From Mycolicibacterium monacense (lineage in GTDB: Bacteria; Actinomycetota; Actinomycetes; Mycobacteriales; Mycobacteriaceae): a DNA stretch of 64,000 nt. Below the pieces are notes generated by a model. It searched no databases. It was not told where the DNA came from and saw nothing but the letters and a program-made list of their open reading frames with translations. Both the position numbers and the translations under genes were made by a program. Below, in pieces: positions 21,702-31,812 of the stretch. Position 1 is the stretch's first letter. Every line of letters starts with the position of its first letter. The stretch lies in assembly GCF_010731575.1 (NCBI RefSeq), contig NZ_AP022617.1, positions 1,364,001-1,428,000 of the forward strand, given 5' to 3'.

Positions 21702-22295
21702 CTACAGCGGCAGTGCGCGGCCCAGGATCGCGAACGCCCGCGGGTCGCCGGCGAAGTGGTAGCCGCGGATGACGTCCGAGAAGCCGAGCCGGCGGTAGAG
21801 CCGCCAGGCCCGGTTGGCCTCGCCGTTGATCTCGGGCGTGGAGAGCAGGACGTGTTTCTCGCCGCGGTCGCAGAGCAGCCGGCGGGTCAGCCCCTCGCCA
21901 AGGCCGCGGCCCTGCGCATGCGGAGCGATGTGCAGTTCGGTGAGCTCGAAGTAGTTGTTCATCAAGTCGTCGATGCGAGCCGGTTCGGCGCCGACGCGCT
22001 TGAGCCCGGCCACCACCTGCTGCTGCCACCACTGATCCGGCGCACCGCAGTAGCCGTACGCGACGCCCAGCAGCGGCGCACCGCTGAGATCCTCCGGCGT
22101 GTCGGGCGCCCCGGCCTGCGGTTCGACGGCCGCGACGGCCTTCCAGCCGTGGCGGCGGGTGTGCTCGATCCACATGGAGGCGCGCTGTTCCTCCGTACCG
22201 CGCGGATAGCGCATGGCGTCGACGTAGATGCCGAGCGCCTCGCCGAGCCGGCGCTCCATGTCGGTCGGCGACAGATCGATGAGATGCGGCGCCAA
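21702..22295 (-). CDS. GNAT-family N-acetyltransferase (Rv2170 homologue)
   Basis: A 197-residue GNAT acetyltransferase. The acetyl-CoA-binding motif A is FELTELHIAPHAQGRGLGEGLTRRLL (Q/RxxGxG/A pattern QGRGLG), and motif B is NRAWRLYRRLGFSDV. The M. tuberculosis homologue Rv2170 starts at MAPHLIDLSPTDME, which corresponds to the TTG at 22295 here; it has GAAGGG at good spacing, so this start is chosen. An ATG at 22352 would add 19 residues. The substrate is not deducible from sequence. It is 26 bases upstream of lppM on the same strand. Confidence 0.88.
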   Translation of the reverse strand: MAPHLIDLSPTDMERRLGEALGIYVDAMRYPRGTEEQRASMWIEHTRRHGWKAVAAVEPQAGAPDTPEDLSGAPLLGVAYGYCGAPDQWWQQQVVAGLKRVGAEPARIDDLMNNYFELTELHIAPHAQGRGLGEGLTRRLLCDRGEKHVLLSTPEINGEANRAWRLYRRLGFSDVIRGYHFAGDPRAFAILGRALPL

Positions 22296-22520
22296 TGTCG
22301 TTGCCCTTCGGTCCGTCGCGCGGGAGTGTGCACAAGAGTCGTCGGTCCCCATTATCTCCGCGGACGGGCACTGTCCTTCCGGGGGCGGCAGAGGTCATAC
22401 AATCGTGGGGCGAAGTAGGTGGTACGGCTCAGATCGACCTCGTATCATGACAGTTAGAGGTCCGTGAACGCGGGCACGCACGAGTTTGAACGAACGGCCG
22501 CAGGCGGCGAGGAGGGACGA

Positions 22521-22931
22521 ATGCCACTCTCCGATCATGAGCAGCGCATGCTCGATCAGATCGAGAGCGCGCTCTATGCCGAGGATCCCAAATTCGCGTC
22601 GAGTGTGCGCGGTGGGACTCTGCGAGCGCCGTCGGCCCGCCGTCGGCTCCAGGGCGCGGCCCTGTTCGTCGTGGGCCTGGCGATGCTGGTCTCCGGTGTC
22701 GCGTTCAAGGCGACCATGATCGGGAGCTTCCCGATCCTCTCGGTGATCGGCTTCATCGTGATGTTCGGCGGCGTCGTCTTCGCGATCACCGGCCCCCGCG
22801 TGGCCGGTGGCCGCGACCGGTCGGCCCCGCCCGTCGGCGGTGGCGCGCGGCAGAAGCGGCCGAAGGGTTCGGGTGGTGGTTCGTTCACCAGCCGGATGGA
22901 GGACCGGTTCCGGCGGCGCTTCGACGAGTAG
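22521..22931 (+). CDS. DUF3040 membrane protein (Rv2169c homologue)
   Basis: A 136-residue actinobacterial DUF3040 protein with the N-terminal signature MPLSDHEQRMLDQIESALYAEDPKFASSV. Two closely spaced membrane helices (ALFVVGLAMLVSGVAF and ILSVIGFIVMFGGVVFAI) follow, then a basic Gly-rich tail ending in EDRFRRRFDE. The ATG follows GAGGAGGGA at good spacing. The gene stands alone between a GNAT gene and mraZ and is closed by a strong terminator. Its function is unknown. In M. tuberculosis an IS6110 copy follows this position; none is present here. Confidence 0.88.
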   Translation: MPLSDHEQRMLDQIESALYAEDPKFASSVRGGTLRAPSARRRLQGAALFVVGLAMLVSGVAFKATMIGSFPILSVIGFIVMFGGVVFAITGPRVAGGRDRSAPPVGGGARQKRPKGSGGGSFTSRMEDRFRRRFDE

Positions 22932-22945
22932 TCGCAGACACGCTG

Positions 22946-22980
22946 AAAGGGGTGGCCCCGTGTGGGGCTGCCCCTTTTTT
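22946..22980 (+). terminator. Strong intrinsic terminator between the DUF3040 gene and mraZ
   Basis: A 14-bp stem (AAAGGGGTGGCCCC paired with GGGGCTGCCCCTTT, two G-U pairs) with a GTGT loop, followed by a run of T to 22980. Textbook rho-independent terminators are uncommon in mycobacteria. It isolates the dcw promoter region from upstream transcription. Confidence 0.9.
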
Positions 22981-23111
22981 CATGTCGTGGGCCGGTGAGT
23001 TTCCCCCACTACGCCCCACCACCCCGCCATACCCCCTGAGCTGCGCATTCAGGTCTCAGGACGGGTTGTCGACGGCCCGGTGCGGGCCGGAAAACCACTG
23101 ACGGCTGGGCT

Positions 23112-23182
23112 GAAGTGGGGCGACGTGGCAATCTGGTGCCCAGCAATGGCGCAAAGTGGGGGATTGTGGGGTAAAGTGGCGT
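23112..23182 (+). promoter_or_regulatory. MraZ operator boxes upstream of the dcw operon
   Basis: Three consecutive 10-bp units, AAAGTGGGGG (23153-23162), ATTGTGGGGT (23163-23172) and AAAGTGGCGT (23173-23182), fit the MraZ-box pattern of GTG(G/K) repeats in 10-bp phase known from several bacteria. A weaker set, GAAGTGGGGC (23112-23121) and GACGTGGCAA (23122-23131), lies 31 bases further upstream in the same orientation. They end 45 bases before the mraZ start and suggest autoregulation of the operon by MraZ. Box identity is seen; binding is inference. Confidence 0.75.
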
Positions 23183-23227
23183 GCAGCGGAGCAACCGGGG
23201 CTCCCAGTGGCGCAGGAGGTGGCCAGG

Positions 23228-23659
23228 ATGTTTCTGGGCACCTACACGCCGAAGCTCGACGACAAAGGGCGGCTCACACTGCCCGCCAAGTTCCGCGACG
23301 CACTGGCAGGAGGGTTGATGGTCACCAAGAGCCAGGACCACAGCCTCGCCGTCTATCCGCGTGCGGAATTCGAGAAACTGGCCCGCCGGGCCTCACAGGC
23401 GTCGCGGAGCAATCCGGAAGCCCGCGCCTTCCTGCGGAATCTGGCGGCCGCGACCGACGAACAGCATCCCGACGCCCAGGGTCGGATCACGCTGTCGGCC
23501 GACCACCGCCGCTACGCCAGCCTGTCGAAGGAATGCGTGGTGATCGGCTCGGTCGACTACCTCGAGATCTGGGACGCCGCGGCGTGGCAGGAGTACCAGC
23601 AGGCCCACGAAGAGAACTTCTCCGCGGCGACTGATGAAACTCTGCGCGACATCATCTGA
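23228..23659 (+). CDS. mraZ: Transcriptional regulator MraZ
   Basis: First gene of the dcw cluster: a 143-residue AbrB-like regulator that assembles into a ring and binds the repeats upstream of its own gene. Both duplicated motifs are present: [16 protein letters not shown] near the N-terminus and [16 protein letters not shown] in the second half (DxxGR pattern twice). The ATG at 23228 ([11 protein letters not shown]) is the standard N-terminus and follows GCAGGAGG. The 3' end overlaps rsmH by 26 bases. Confidence 0.95.
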
Positions 23660-24746
23660 ACCGGCCCGTGCAGCGTGGCCTCTGTCCGAACCGGCCCTGG
23701 CGTACTTCCCCGACGCCAGGTCCGCCTCGGACAGGGACCTCGCTGCAGGGGCGTACAGCCCGGGGGTGGCGATGGAGCACATACCGGTCCTACTGGATCG
23801 TTGCGTCGAACTGCTCACCCCCGCGCTGACCCGCCGCAATCCCGACGGCCGCGGAGCCGTCCTGGTCGACGCCACGCTCGGCGCGGGTGGCCACGCCCAC
23901 CGGTTCCTCAGTGACCTGCCCGGGCTGCATCTCATCGGGCTGGACCGCGACCCGCAGGCGCTGCAGATCGCCGGCGAGCGGCTCGCGCCGTTCGGTGACC
24001 GGGTGTCGCTGGTGCGCACCCGCTACGACGGGATCGACGACGCCCTGGCGCAGACCGGCGTGGCCGAGGTCAGCGGGTTCCTCTTCGACCTCGGGGTGTC
24101 CTCGATGCAACTCGACCGCACCGAGCGCGGGTTCTCCTACAGCGCCGACGCCCCGCTGGACATGCGCATGGACAGCGACGCCCCGCTCACCGCGGCCGAC
24201 GTGGTCAACACGTTCGCGGAGAAGGACATCACCCGGATTCTCCGGGAATTCGGTGAGGAGCGGTTCGCCGCCCGCATCGCCAAGCACATTGTGCGCCGCC
24301 GGCCACTGAACACCACCGGTGAGCTGGTCGAACTGCTCTACGATGCCATCCCGGCACCCGCCCGGCGGACCGGCGGGCATCCCGCCAAGCGCACCTTCCA
24401 GGCCCTGCGGATCGCGGTGAACAGCGAACTGGACTCGCTGCGCGCGGCGATCCCCGCCGCGCTGGGCGCCCTCGAGACCGGCGGCCGGATCGTCGTGATG
24501 GCCTACCAGTCGCTCGAGGACCGCATCGTCAAGACCGAGTTCGCCGCGGCCACCGCGTCGCGCACACCCCCCGGGCTGCCCGTCGAACTACCCGGCCACG
24601 AACCCGAGTTCGTCGCACTCACCCGCGGGGCCGAGCGGGCCACCCCGGAGGAGATCGAACGCAATCCGCGCAGTGCGCCGGTGCGGTTGCGCGCACTGGA
24701 GAAGGTCGCCGGCAGGCCGACAACGGCCAGGAGGGACGCCCGATGA
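23634..24746 (+). CDS. rsmH: 16S rRNA (cytosine1402-N4)-methyltransferase RsmH (MraW)
   Basis: An SAM-dependent methyltransferase that modifies 16S rRNA C1402. The SAM-binding motif is [16 protein letters not shown], followed by [30 protein letters not shown] and the signature [15 protein letters not shown]. It has 370 residues. An N-terminal extension ([20 protein letters not shown]) resembles the one in the long M. tuberculosis MraW, which supports the ATG at 23634 inside mraZ (26-base overlap) over the later ATG at 23772 before EHIPVLL. The stop overlaps the ftsL-like start by 4 bases. Confidence 0.95.
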
Positions 24747-25756
24747 AGGCAAAGCGATCTGCACCCGTGCGCGGTGAGGAGCGAAGGCGGGCGCCCCGCC
24801 AGCCGGTCCGCAAGACGGCCCGCCGGGGTGTCGAGGCGGCTCCGCGTCCTCGCAGAACCCCGACCGGCAGGCCCACCCGCGACTCGCGGTCGGCGCCCCA
24901 GACCGCGCCGATCGCGCGGCCCGCGGAGCTGCCGGCGCGGCCGAAGAATGCCACCCAGGCCAAGGCCCGGGCGAAGGCGCGGAAAGCCAAGGCGCCGAAG
25001 GTCGTACGCCCGCCCCTGCGGGAACGGTTGCTTATCAAGCTCTCGACGATCGAGCTGAACCCCAAGGCGCTGATCGCGCGGGTGCCGTTCGTGGTGCTGG
25101 TCATCGGCTCACTCGGCCTCGGGCTCGGCATCACGCTCTGGCTGTCGACCGGCGCGGCCGAACGGTCCTACCAGCTCGGTGCCGCCCGCCAGACGAATCA
25201 GGCTCTGGCGCAACAGAAAGAGGCCCTCGAACGCGACGTGCTGGAGGCGCAGGCGGCACCCGCCCTGGCCGAGGCGGCCCGCAATCTCGGCATGATCCCG
25301 TCACGCGACACCGCCCACCTGGTGCAGGACCCGGCGGGCAACTGGGTGGTCGTCGGGACGCCGAAACCTGCCGAGGGGGTGCCACCGCCACCGCTGAACA
25401 CCCCGATCCCCGATGTGGTGCCCGCGCCCGCCCCGCCGCGGCCCGCCGCGCAGGCCGGCGCCCCCCGCGTGGTCGACCCCCGCGAGGTGCCCGTCCGCAT
25501 CACCCCAAGTCCGCAGACCGCGCTCCCGCAGACCGCGCTCCCGCAGGGTGAGGTTCCGCACCTCGCGCCCGGTGCCCAGCCGCCGGCGCCGGGTCCCGTT
25601 GCGGTCCCGCTGGATTCGGCTCCCGCGCCGGCTCCCGCTGCTGCTCCCGCGCCGGTCGACCCGGCGCTGGCCCCAGTGCCCCCGCCGCTTCCGGCGCCCG
25701 CTCCGGACCACCTCGCCGCGCCGCAGGCGCCCGTGCCGGCAGGACCGCCGGCGTGA
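24743..25756 (+). CDS. ftsL: FtsL-like bitopic division protein (Rv2164c homologue)
   Basis: A 337-residue single-pass protein in the ftsL position. A very basic cytosolic N-terminus (about 1-105, Arg/Lys/Ala/Pro) precedes one membrane helix ([19 protein letters not shown], about 114-133), a short coiled coil ([19 protein letters not shown]) and a long Pro/Ala-rich periplasmic tail. Size, position and helix-plus-coil layout match the mycobacterial FtsL-like protein that partners FtsQ, FtsW and PbpB at the septum; sequence identity with E. coli FtsL is minimal. The tail contains a small in-frame repeat ([12 protein letters not shown]). It overlaps rsmH and pbpB by 4 bases each. Confidence 0.85.
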
Positions 25757-27681
25757 GCCCCCGCCGCGATCCGCGGGGTGGTGCTCCCCGGCGCGCCCGC
25801 GGCCCGAAGGCGGCCTCCGCCCAGGGCCGCCCGGCCAAGGCCCGCCGCACCCGCAAGGCGGTGGCCGGCGAATCCGGCCTGCGCAGCTCGTCGTTCGTGT
25901 TCCGGCACCGCGCCGGAACCGCGGTGATGCTGGTACTGCTGTTGGTCGCCGCCGCTCAGCTGTTCAACCTCCAGGTGCCGCGCGCAGAGGGGTTGCGCGC
26001 GGAGGCGGCCGGACAGCTCAAGGTCACCGATGTGCAGAAGGCGGTGCGCGGCAGCATCGTCGACCGCAACGACGACAAGCTGGCCTTCACCATCGAGGCG
26101 CGGGCGTTGACGTTCCAGCCGGTCAAGGTCCGCAAACAACTCGAGGAGGCGCGCGCGAAGTCGGAGGAGGCGCCCGATCCCAAGCGCCGCCTGGTCGAGA
26201 TCGCCGACGAGGTCGCCGCGCGGCTGAACAACAAACCGGATGCGAAAACCGTTCTGCGCAAACTGAACAGCAACGAGACGTTCGTCTACCTGGCGCGCGC
26301 GGTCGATCCGGTGATCTCCGATGCGATCACCGAGAAGTTCCCCGAGGTCGGTTCGGAACGCCAGGACATCCGGCAGTACCCGGGTGGCTCGCTGGCGGCC
26401 AACATCGTCGGCGGCATCGACTGGGACGGCCACGGCCTGCTGGGCCTGGAGGATTCGCTCGACGCCGTCCTGGCCGGCACCGACGGCTCGGTCACCTACG
26501 ACCGGGGTTCCGACGGTGTGGTGATCCCCGGCAGCTACCGCAACCGCCACGACGCGGTCGACGGTTCGACCGTGCAACTGACCATCGACGACGACATCCA
26601 GTTCTACGTCCAGCAGCAGGTGCAGATGGCCAAGGACGCCTCCGGCGCCAAAAACGTCTCGGCCGTCGTGCTGGACGCGAAAACCTCTGAGGTGCTCGCG
26701 ATGTCGAACGACAACACGTTCGACCCCAGCCAGGACATCGGCAAGCAGGACAACCGCCAGATCGGCAACCTCCCGGTGTCCTCGCCGTTCGAGCCGGGTT
26801 CGGTGAACAAGATCGTCACCGCGGCCGCGGCGATCGAGTACGGGCTGACCAACCCCGACGAGGTGCTGCAGGTGCCCGGTTCGATCAACATGGGCGGCGT
26901 CACGGTGGGCGACGCGTGGAAGCACGGCACGATGCCGTACACCACCACCGGCGTGTTCGGGAAGTCGTCCAACGTCGGCACGCTGATGCTCGCCGACCGG
27001 ATCGGGCCGGAGCGCTACGCCGAGATGCTCAAGAAGTTCGGCCTGGGCCAGCGCACCGGAGTCGGCCTGCCGGGCGAGAGCGCCGGCCTGGTGCCGCCGA
27101 TCCACCAGTGGTCGGGCAGTACGTTCTCCAACCTGCCCATCGGACAGGGCCTTTCGATGACGTTGCTGCAGATGGCCGGGATGTACCAGGCGATCGCCAA
27201 CGACGGCGTGCGCATCCCGCCGCGGGTCCTCAAGGCGACCATCGCCCCCGACGGCACCCGCACCGAAGAGGAGCGGCCCGAGGGCGTGCGCGTGGTGTCG
27301 CCGCAGACGGCGCAGACCGTGCGCAACATGTTCCGCTCGGTGGTACAGCGCGATCCGATGGGGGAGCAGCAGGGCACCGGGCCGGCGGCGGCGGTCGAGG
27401 GCTACCAGATCGCGGGCAAGACCGGCACCGCGCAGCAGATCAACCCCGCCTGCGGCTGCTACTACAGCGACGTCTACTGGATCACCTTCGCCGGCATGGC
27501 CACCGTCGACGATCCGCGCTACGTCATCGGCATCATGATGGACGCCCCGCACCGCGCCGCCGACGGTTCCCCGGGCTCGTCGGCCGCCCCGCTGTTCCAC
27601 AACATCGCCTCGTGGCTGCTGCAGCGGCAGAACGTGCCGCTGTCACCGCCCGGCGCTCCGCTGACACTGCAGGCGACCTGA
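25753..27681 (+). CDS. pbpB: Septal peptidoglycan transpeptidase PbpB (FtsI, PBP3-type)
   Basis: A class B penicillin-binding protein that cross-links septal peptidoglycan together with FtsW. The 642 residues comprise a basic cytosolic tail (about 1-50), one membrane helix ([19 protein letters not shown]), a pedestal domain, and a transpeptidase domain. The catalytic motifs are [13 protein letters not shown] (SxxK), KSSN (SxN) and AGKTGTAQQ (KTG). The GTG start overlaps the ftsL-like stop (GTGA). M. tuberculosis has PE_PGRS38 and three other genes between pbpB and murE; here only 37 bases intervene. Confidence 0.95.
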   Translation: MSPRRDPRGGAPRRARGPKAASAQGRPAKARRTRKAVAGESGLRSSSFVFRHRAGTAVMLVLLLVAAAQLFNLQVPRAEGLRAEAAGQLKVTDVQKAVRGSIVDRNDDKLAFTIEARALTFQPVKVRKQLEEARAKSEEAPDPKRRLVEIADEVAARLNNKPDAKTVLRKLNSNETFVYLARAVDPVISDAITEKFPEVGSERQDIRQYPGGSLAANIVGGIDWDGHGLLGLEDSLDAVLAGTDGSVTYDRGSDGVVIPGSYRNRHDAVDGSTVQLTIDDDIQFYVQQQVQMAKDASGAKNVSAVVLDAKTSEVLAMSNDNTFDPSQDIGKQDNRQIGNLPVSSPFEPGSVNKIVTAAAAIEYGLTNPDEVLQVPGSINMGGVTVGDAWKHGTMPYTTTGVFGKSSNVGTLMLADRIGPERYAEMLKKFGLGQRTGVGLPGESAGLVPPIHQWSGSTFSNLPIGQGLSMTLLQMAGMYQAIANDGVRIPPRVLKATIAPDGTRTEEERPEGVRVVSPQTAQTVRNMFRSVVQRDPMGEQQGTGPAAAVEGYQIAGKTGTAQQINPACGCYYSDVYWITFAGMATVDDPRYVIGIMMDAPHRAADGSPGSSAAPLFHNIASWLLQRQNVPLSPPGAPLTLQAT

Positions 27682-27718
27682 CCGACGCGTCGGGCCGACC
27701 GAGGCTCGGTACTGTGTC

Positions 27719-29245
27719 ATGGCCATGAAGCTGCGCCCCAGCCATCCCGTCGGACACGCGCTCGGTGCCCTTGCCGAGCAGGTGCAGGCGGTTCCCGCCC
27801 CCGGATTCCCGGTGCCCGACATCCGGGTCACCGGGGTGACGTTGCGCGGCCAGGACGCGCTGCCCGGTGACCTGTTCGCCGCGTTGCCGGGTTCCTCCGC
27901 GCACGGGGCGCGGTTCGTCGCCGACGCGGTAGCCGCGGGTGCGGTGGCCGTGCTCACCGACGCCGCCGGAGCGGTCATGCTGGGTGCGGACCCGGTGGTC
28001 CCGGTGCTCGTCCACCCCGATCCCCGCGCAGTGCTCGGCGCCGTCGCGTCGACCGTCTACGGCCATCCGTCGCAGCACCTGCGCGTCGTCGGCGTGACCG
28101 GCACCTCGGGCAAGACCACCACCACGTACCTGGTCGAGGCCGGCCTGCGGGCGGCCGGGCGGGTCGCCGGGCTGATCGGCACGGTCGGCATCCGGATCGA
28201 CGGGCGCGATCAGCCCAGCGCGCTGACCACCCCCGAGGCACCGGATCTGCAGGCGCTGCTCGCCGTGATGGTCGAACAGGGCGTCGACACCGTCGTGATG
28301 GAGGTGTCCAGCCACGCGCTCACCCTCGGCCGGGTCGACGGGGTGCACTTCGCGGCGGGCGGGTTCACCAACCTCTCGCGCGACCACCTCGACTTCCACC
28401 CGACCATGGAGGACTACTTCGACGCCAAGGCGGGGCTGTTCGACCCGCAGTCCCGCACCCGCGCCGAGCTCGCGGTGGTGTGTGTCGACGACGACGCGGG
28501 CCGGGCGATGGCCATCCGGGCCGGGCGGGCGGTGACGGTGAGCGCCTCCGGCAGACCCGCGGACTGGCGCGCCGAGGACGTCCGCGCCGTCGAGGCCGGC
28601 GCGCAGGAGTTCGTCGCCGTCGACCCGGCGGGCGTGCACCACGGACTGCGCATCGCCCTGCCCGGGCACTACAACGTCGCGAACTGTCTGCTGGCCGCCG
28701 CGCTGCTCGACGCCGTCGACGTCTCGCCCGAGCAGGCCGCGCCGGGTCTGCGCACCGCGACGGTGCCCGGCCGGTTGGAGGCCGTCGACCGTGGTCAGGA
28801 CTTCCTCGCGTTGGTCGACTACGCCCACAAACCGGGCGCCCTGCGGGCGGTGCTGGAGACGCTGCGGGGCCAGGGAACGGGCCGCATCGCCGTGGTGTTC
28901 GGCGCGGGCGGCAACCGCGACGCCGGTAAACGCGAACCGATGGGCCGGGTCGCCGCGGAACTGGCGGACCTGGTCGTCGTCACCGACGACAACCCCCGCG
29001 ACGAGGACCCCGCGACGATCCGAGCGGCGATCATGGCCGGCGCCCGCGCGGCCGGCGGCGGCGCGGACGTCGTCGAGGTCGGTGACCGCCGCGAGGCGAT
29101 CGCCCACGCCGTGCGGTGGGCGCGTTCCGGTGACGTGGTGCTGGTCGCAGGTAAGGGCCACGAGACCGGCCAGACCGCGGCCGGTCGCACCCACCCGTTC
29201 GACGACCGCGTCGAACTCGCCGAACTGCTGGAGAAGCGCGGGTGA
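27719..29245 (+). CDS. murE: UDP-MurNAc-L-Ala-D-Glu--meso-diaminopimelate ligase MurE
   Basis: A cytosolic Mur ligase that adds meso-diaminopimelate to the peptidoglycan precursor. The 508 residues show the P-loop [18 protein letters not shown], the carbamylated-Lys region around [12 protein letters not shown], the central domain with [12 protein letters not shown], and the DDNPRDEDP motif, whose Asp-Asn-Pro-Arg selects meso-DAP over lysine. The start could be the ATG at 27719 or at 27725. The stop overlaps murF by 4 bases. Confidence 0.95.
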   Translation: MAMKLRPSHPVGHALGALAEQVQAVPAPGFPVPDIRVTGVTLRGQDALPGDLFAALPGSSAHGARFVADAVAAGAVAVLTDAAGAVMLGADPVVPVLVHPDPRAVLGAVASTVYGHPSQHLRVVGVTGTSGKTTTTYLVEAGLRAAGRVAGLIGTVGIRIDGRDQPSALTTPEAPDLQALLAVMVEQGVDTVVMEVSSHALTLGRVDGVHFAAGGFTNLSRDHLDFHPTMEDYFDAKAGLFDPQSRTRAELAVVCVDDDAGRAMAIRAGRAVTVSASGRPADWRAEDVRAVEAGAQEFVAVDPAGVHHGLRIALPGHYNVANCLLAAALLDAVDVSPEQAAPGLRTATVPGRLEAVDRGQDFLALVDYAHKPGALRAVLETLRGQGTGRIAVVFGAGGNRDAGKREPMGRVAAELADLVVVTDDNPRDEDPATIRAAIMAGARAAGGGADVVEVGDRREAIAHAVRWARSGDVVLVAGKGHETGQTAAGRTHPFDDRVELAELLEKRG

Positions 29246-30735
29246 TCGAACTGACCCTGGCCCGGGTGGCCGAGATCGTCGGCGGCCGGCTGGCCGACAT
29301 CACCCCCGAGGACGCCGCCGCCACCCGGATCACCGGAACCGTCGAATTCGACTCGCGCGCCGTCACGGCCGGCGGGCTGTTCCTGGCGCTGCCGGGTGCC
29401 CGCTCCGACGGCCACGACTTCGCCGCGGCCGCCGTCGCCGCGGGGGCCGCGGCGGTGCTGGCCGCCCGTCCGGTCGGCGTGCCCGCCGTCGTCGTCCCTC
29501 CCGCCGCGGGGCCCGAGGGCTCCGGTGTGCTCGAACACGACACCGACGGCGCCGGTGCCGCGGTGCTGGCGGCGCTGGCCCGGTTGGCCGCCGCGGTCGC
29601 CGCCGAACTGGTCGACGGCGGGCTGCGGATCGTCGGGATCACCGGATCGTCGGGGAAGACCTCGACGAAGGATCTGGTGGCCGCCGTACTCGCCCCGCTG
29701 GGGGAGGTGATCGCCCCGCCGGGTTCGTTCAACAACGAACTCGGTCACCCGTGGACGGTGCTGCGCGCCGACCGCTCGACCGACTTCCTGGTGCTGGAGA
29801 TGTCGGCGCGGCATCCGGGCAACATCGCCGCGCTGGCCGCGATCGCCCCGCCGTCGATCGCGGTGGTGCTCAACGTGGGCACCGCCCACCTCGGCGAGTT
29901 CGGTTCGCGCGAGGCCATTGCCGCCACGAAATCCGAACTGCCGCAGGCTGTTCCGGAATCCGGTGTGGTGATCCTCAATGCCGACGACAGTGCGGTCGCC
30001 GCGATGGCGGAGGTGACGGCGGCCCGGGTGGTGCGGGTGTCGCGGGAACCCGGCGCCGACATCTGGGCGGACGCGGTGACGCTCGACGAACTCGCTCGCC
30101 CGCGTTTCACCCTGCACGCCGCGGGCGGTGAGGTGCCGGTGAACCTCGCGGTGCACGGCGACCACCAGGTGTCCAACGCACTGTGTGCGGCCGCGGTCGC
30201 GCTGGAATGCGGGGCCACCCTGGACCAGGTCGCGGCCGCGCTCGCCGGGGCCGGTCCGGTGTCGCGGCACCGCATGCAGGTCACCACGCGCGAGGACGGC
30301 GTCACCGTGGTCAACGACGCCTACAACGCGAACCCGGACTCCATGCGGGCGGGGCTCAAGGCGCTGGCATGGATGAGTAGGGGCGGCGCGGCCAAACGCC
30401 GGAGCTGGGCCGTGCTCGGCGAGATGGCCGAACTCGGTGACGACTCGATATCCGAGCACGACAGCATCGGCCGACTGGCGGTGCGCTTAGATGTGTCACG
30501 ACTCGTCGTCGTAGGAACCGGGAGGTCGGCAAGCGCCATGCATCAGGGGGCGGTCATGGAGGGATCCTGGGGGGCGGAGGCCACCCGGGTCGATGACGCC
30601 GACGCTGCGCTGGCGCTGTTGAGCGACGAACTGCAGCCCGGTGATGTCGTGCTGGTGAAGGCGTCGAACTCGGCGGGCCTCGGTGCGCTGGCCGATTCGC
30701 TGACCGCCGGACGTGACGGGACCGCCACCCGATGA
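29242..30735 (+). CDS. murF: UDP-MurNAc-tripeptide--D-Ala-D-Ala ligase MurF
   Basis: Adds the D-Ala-D-Ala dipeptide to complete the UDP-MurNAc-pentapeptide. The 497-residue Mur ligase has the P-loop [19 protein letters not shown], the [12 protein letters not shown] segment characteristic of MurF, and [17 protein letters not shown] in the C-terminal part. The GTG start overlaps murE (GTGA), and the stop overlaps mraY (ATGA). Confidence 0.95.
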   Translation: MIELTLARVAEIVGGRLADITPEDAAATRITGTVEFDSRAVTAGGLFLALPGARSDGHDFAAAAVAAGAAAVLAARPVGVPAVVVPPAAGPEGSGVLEHDTDGAGAAVLAALARLAAAVAAELVDGGLRIVGITGSSGKTSTKDLVAAVLAPLGEVIAPPGSFNNELGHPWTVLRADRSTDFLVLEMSARHPGNIAALAAIAPPSIAVVLNVGTAHLGEFGSREAIAATKSELPQAVPESGVVILNADDSAVAAMAEVTAARVVRVSREPGADIWADAVTLDELARPRFTLHAAGGEVPVNLAVHGDHQVSNALCAAAVALECGATLDQVAAALAGAGPVSRHRMQVTTREDGVTVVNDAYNANPDSMRAGLKALAWMSRGGAAKRRSWAVLGEMAELGDDSISEHDSIGRLAVRLDVSRLVVVGTGRSASAMHQGAVMEGSWGAEATRVDDADAALALLSDELQPGDVVLVKASNSAGLGALADSLTAGRDGTATR

Positions 30736-31811
30736 GGCAGATCCTCATCGCCGTCGGCCTCGCGCTGGCGGTGTCGATCCTGCTGACGCCGGTGCTCATC
30801 CGGTTGTTCACCCGGCAGGGCTTCGGACACGAGATCCGTGAGGACGGCCCGCCGACCCATCACAAGAAGCGCGGCACGCCGTCGATGGGCGGGGTGGCGA
30901 TCCTGGCCGGCATCTGGGTCAGCTACCTCGGCACCCACCTGGTCGGGTTGGCGCTCGACGGGGAGGGGCCGTCGGCCTCGGGTCTGCTGGTCCTCGGCCT
31001 GGCCACCGCACTGGGCATCGTGGGCTTCATCGACGACCTGATCAAGATCCGGCGCGCCCGCAACCTCGGCCTGAACAAGACCGCCAAGACCGTGGGCATC
31101 CTGGCGGCCGCCCTGCTGTTCGGGGTGCTGGCGCTGCAGTTCGGCAACGCCGACGGGCTGACGCCGGGCAGCCCGGAGCTGTCCTATGTGCGCGAGATCG
31201 CCACCGTGACGCTGGCGCCGCTGATCTTCGTGCTGTTCTGCGTCGTGCTGGTCAGCGCCTGGTCCAACGCGGTGAACTTCACCGACGGGCTCGACGGTCT
31301 GGCCGCGGGCGCGATGGCGATGGTGTGCGCGGCCTACGTGCTGATCACGTTCTGGCAGTACCGCAACGCGTGCGCGACCAGCCCTGGTCTTGGCTGCTAC
31401 AACGTGCGCGATCCGCTGGATCTGGCGCTGGTCGCCGCGGCCGCCGCCGGCGCCTGCATCGGATTCCTGTGGTGGAACGCCGCACCGGCCAAGATCTTCA
31501 TGGGCGACACCGGATCGCTGGCGCTCGGCGGCATCATCGCCGGGCTGTCGGTCACCAGCCGCACCGAGATCCTCGCGGTGGTGCTCGGCGCGCTGTTCGT
31601 CGCCGAGGTCACCTCGGTCGTGGTGCAGATCCTGGCGTTCCGCACCACCGGGCGACGGGTGTTCCGGATGGCCCCGTTCCACCACCACTTCGAACTCGTG
31701 GGTTGGGCCGAGACCACGGTGATCATCCGATTCTGGCTGCTCACCGCGATCGCCTGCGGGCTGGGCGTGGCGCTGTTCTACGGCGAGTGGCTCACCGCCG
31801 TCGGGGCTTGA
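30732..31811 (+). CDS. mraY: Phospho-N-acetylmuramoyl-pentapeptide transferase MraY
   Basis: An integral membrane enzyme that transfers phospho-MurNAc-pentapeptide to undecaprenyl phosphate, forming lipid I. The 359 residues contain about ten membrane helices and the catalytic and Mg motifs of the family: [25 protein letters not shown] (Asp-Asp), [14 protein letters not shown] and the [13 protein letters not shown] histidine signature. The ATG overlaps the murF stop (ATGA). The murD start lies 1 base after the stop. Confidence 0.96.
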   Translation: MRQILIAVGLALAVSILLTPVLIRLFTRQGFGHEIREDGPPTHHKKRGTPSMGGVAILAGIWVSYLGTHLVGLALDGEGPSASGLLVLGLATALGIVGFIDDLIKIRRARNLGLNKTAKTVGILAAALLFGVLALQFGNADGLTPGSPELSYVREIATVTLAPLIFVLFCVVLVSAWSNAVNFTDGLDGLAAGAMAMVCAAYVLITFWQYRNACATSPGLGCYNVRDPLDLALVAAAAAGACIGFLWWNAAPAKIFMGDTGSLALGGIIAGLSVTSRTEILAVVLGALFVAEVTSVVVQILAFRTTGRRVFRMAPFHHHFELVGWAETTVIIRFWLLTAIACGLGVALFYGEWLTAVGA

Positions 31812-31812
31812 C

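Noticed and set aside
22932..23227. Insertion element expected by analogy with the IS6110 copy between Rv2169c and mraZ in M. tuberculosis
   Set aside because: No terminal inverted repeats, transposase or target duplication; the gap holds only a terminator and MraZ boxes.
25198..27600. 800-codon minus-strand open frame opposite the ftsL-like gene and pbpB
   Set aside because: Low-complexity antisense translation. The plus strand encodes PbpB with intact SxxK, SxN and KTG motifs.
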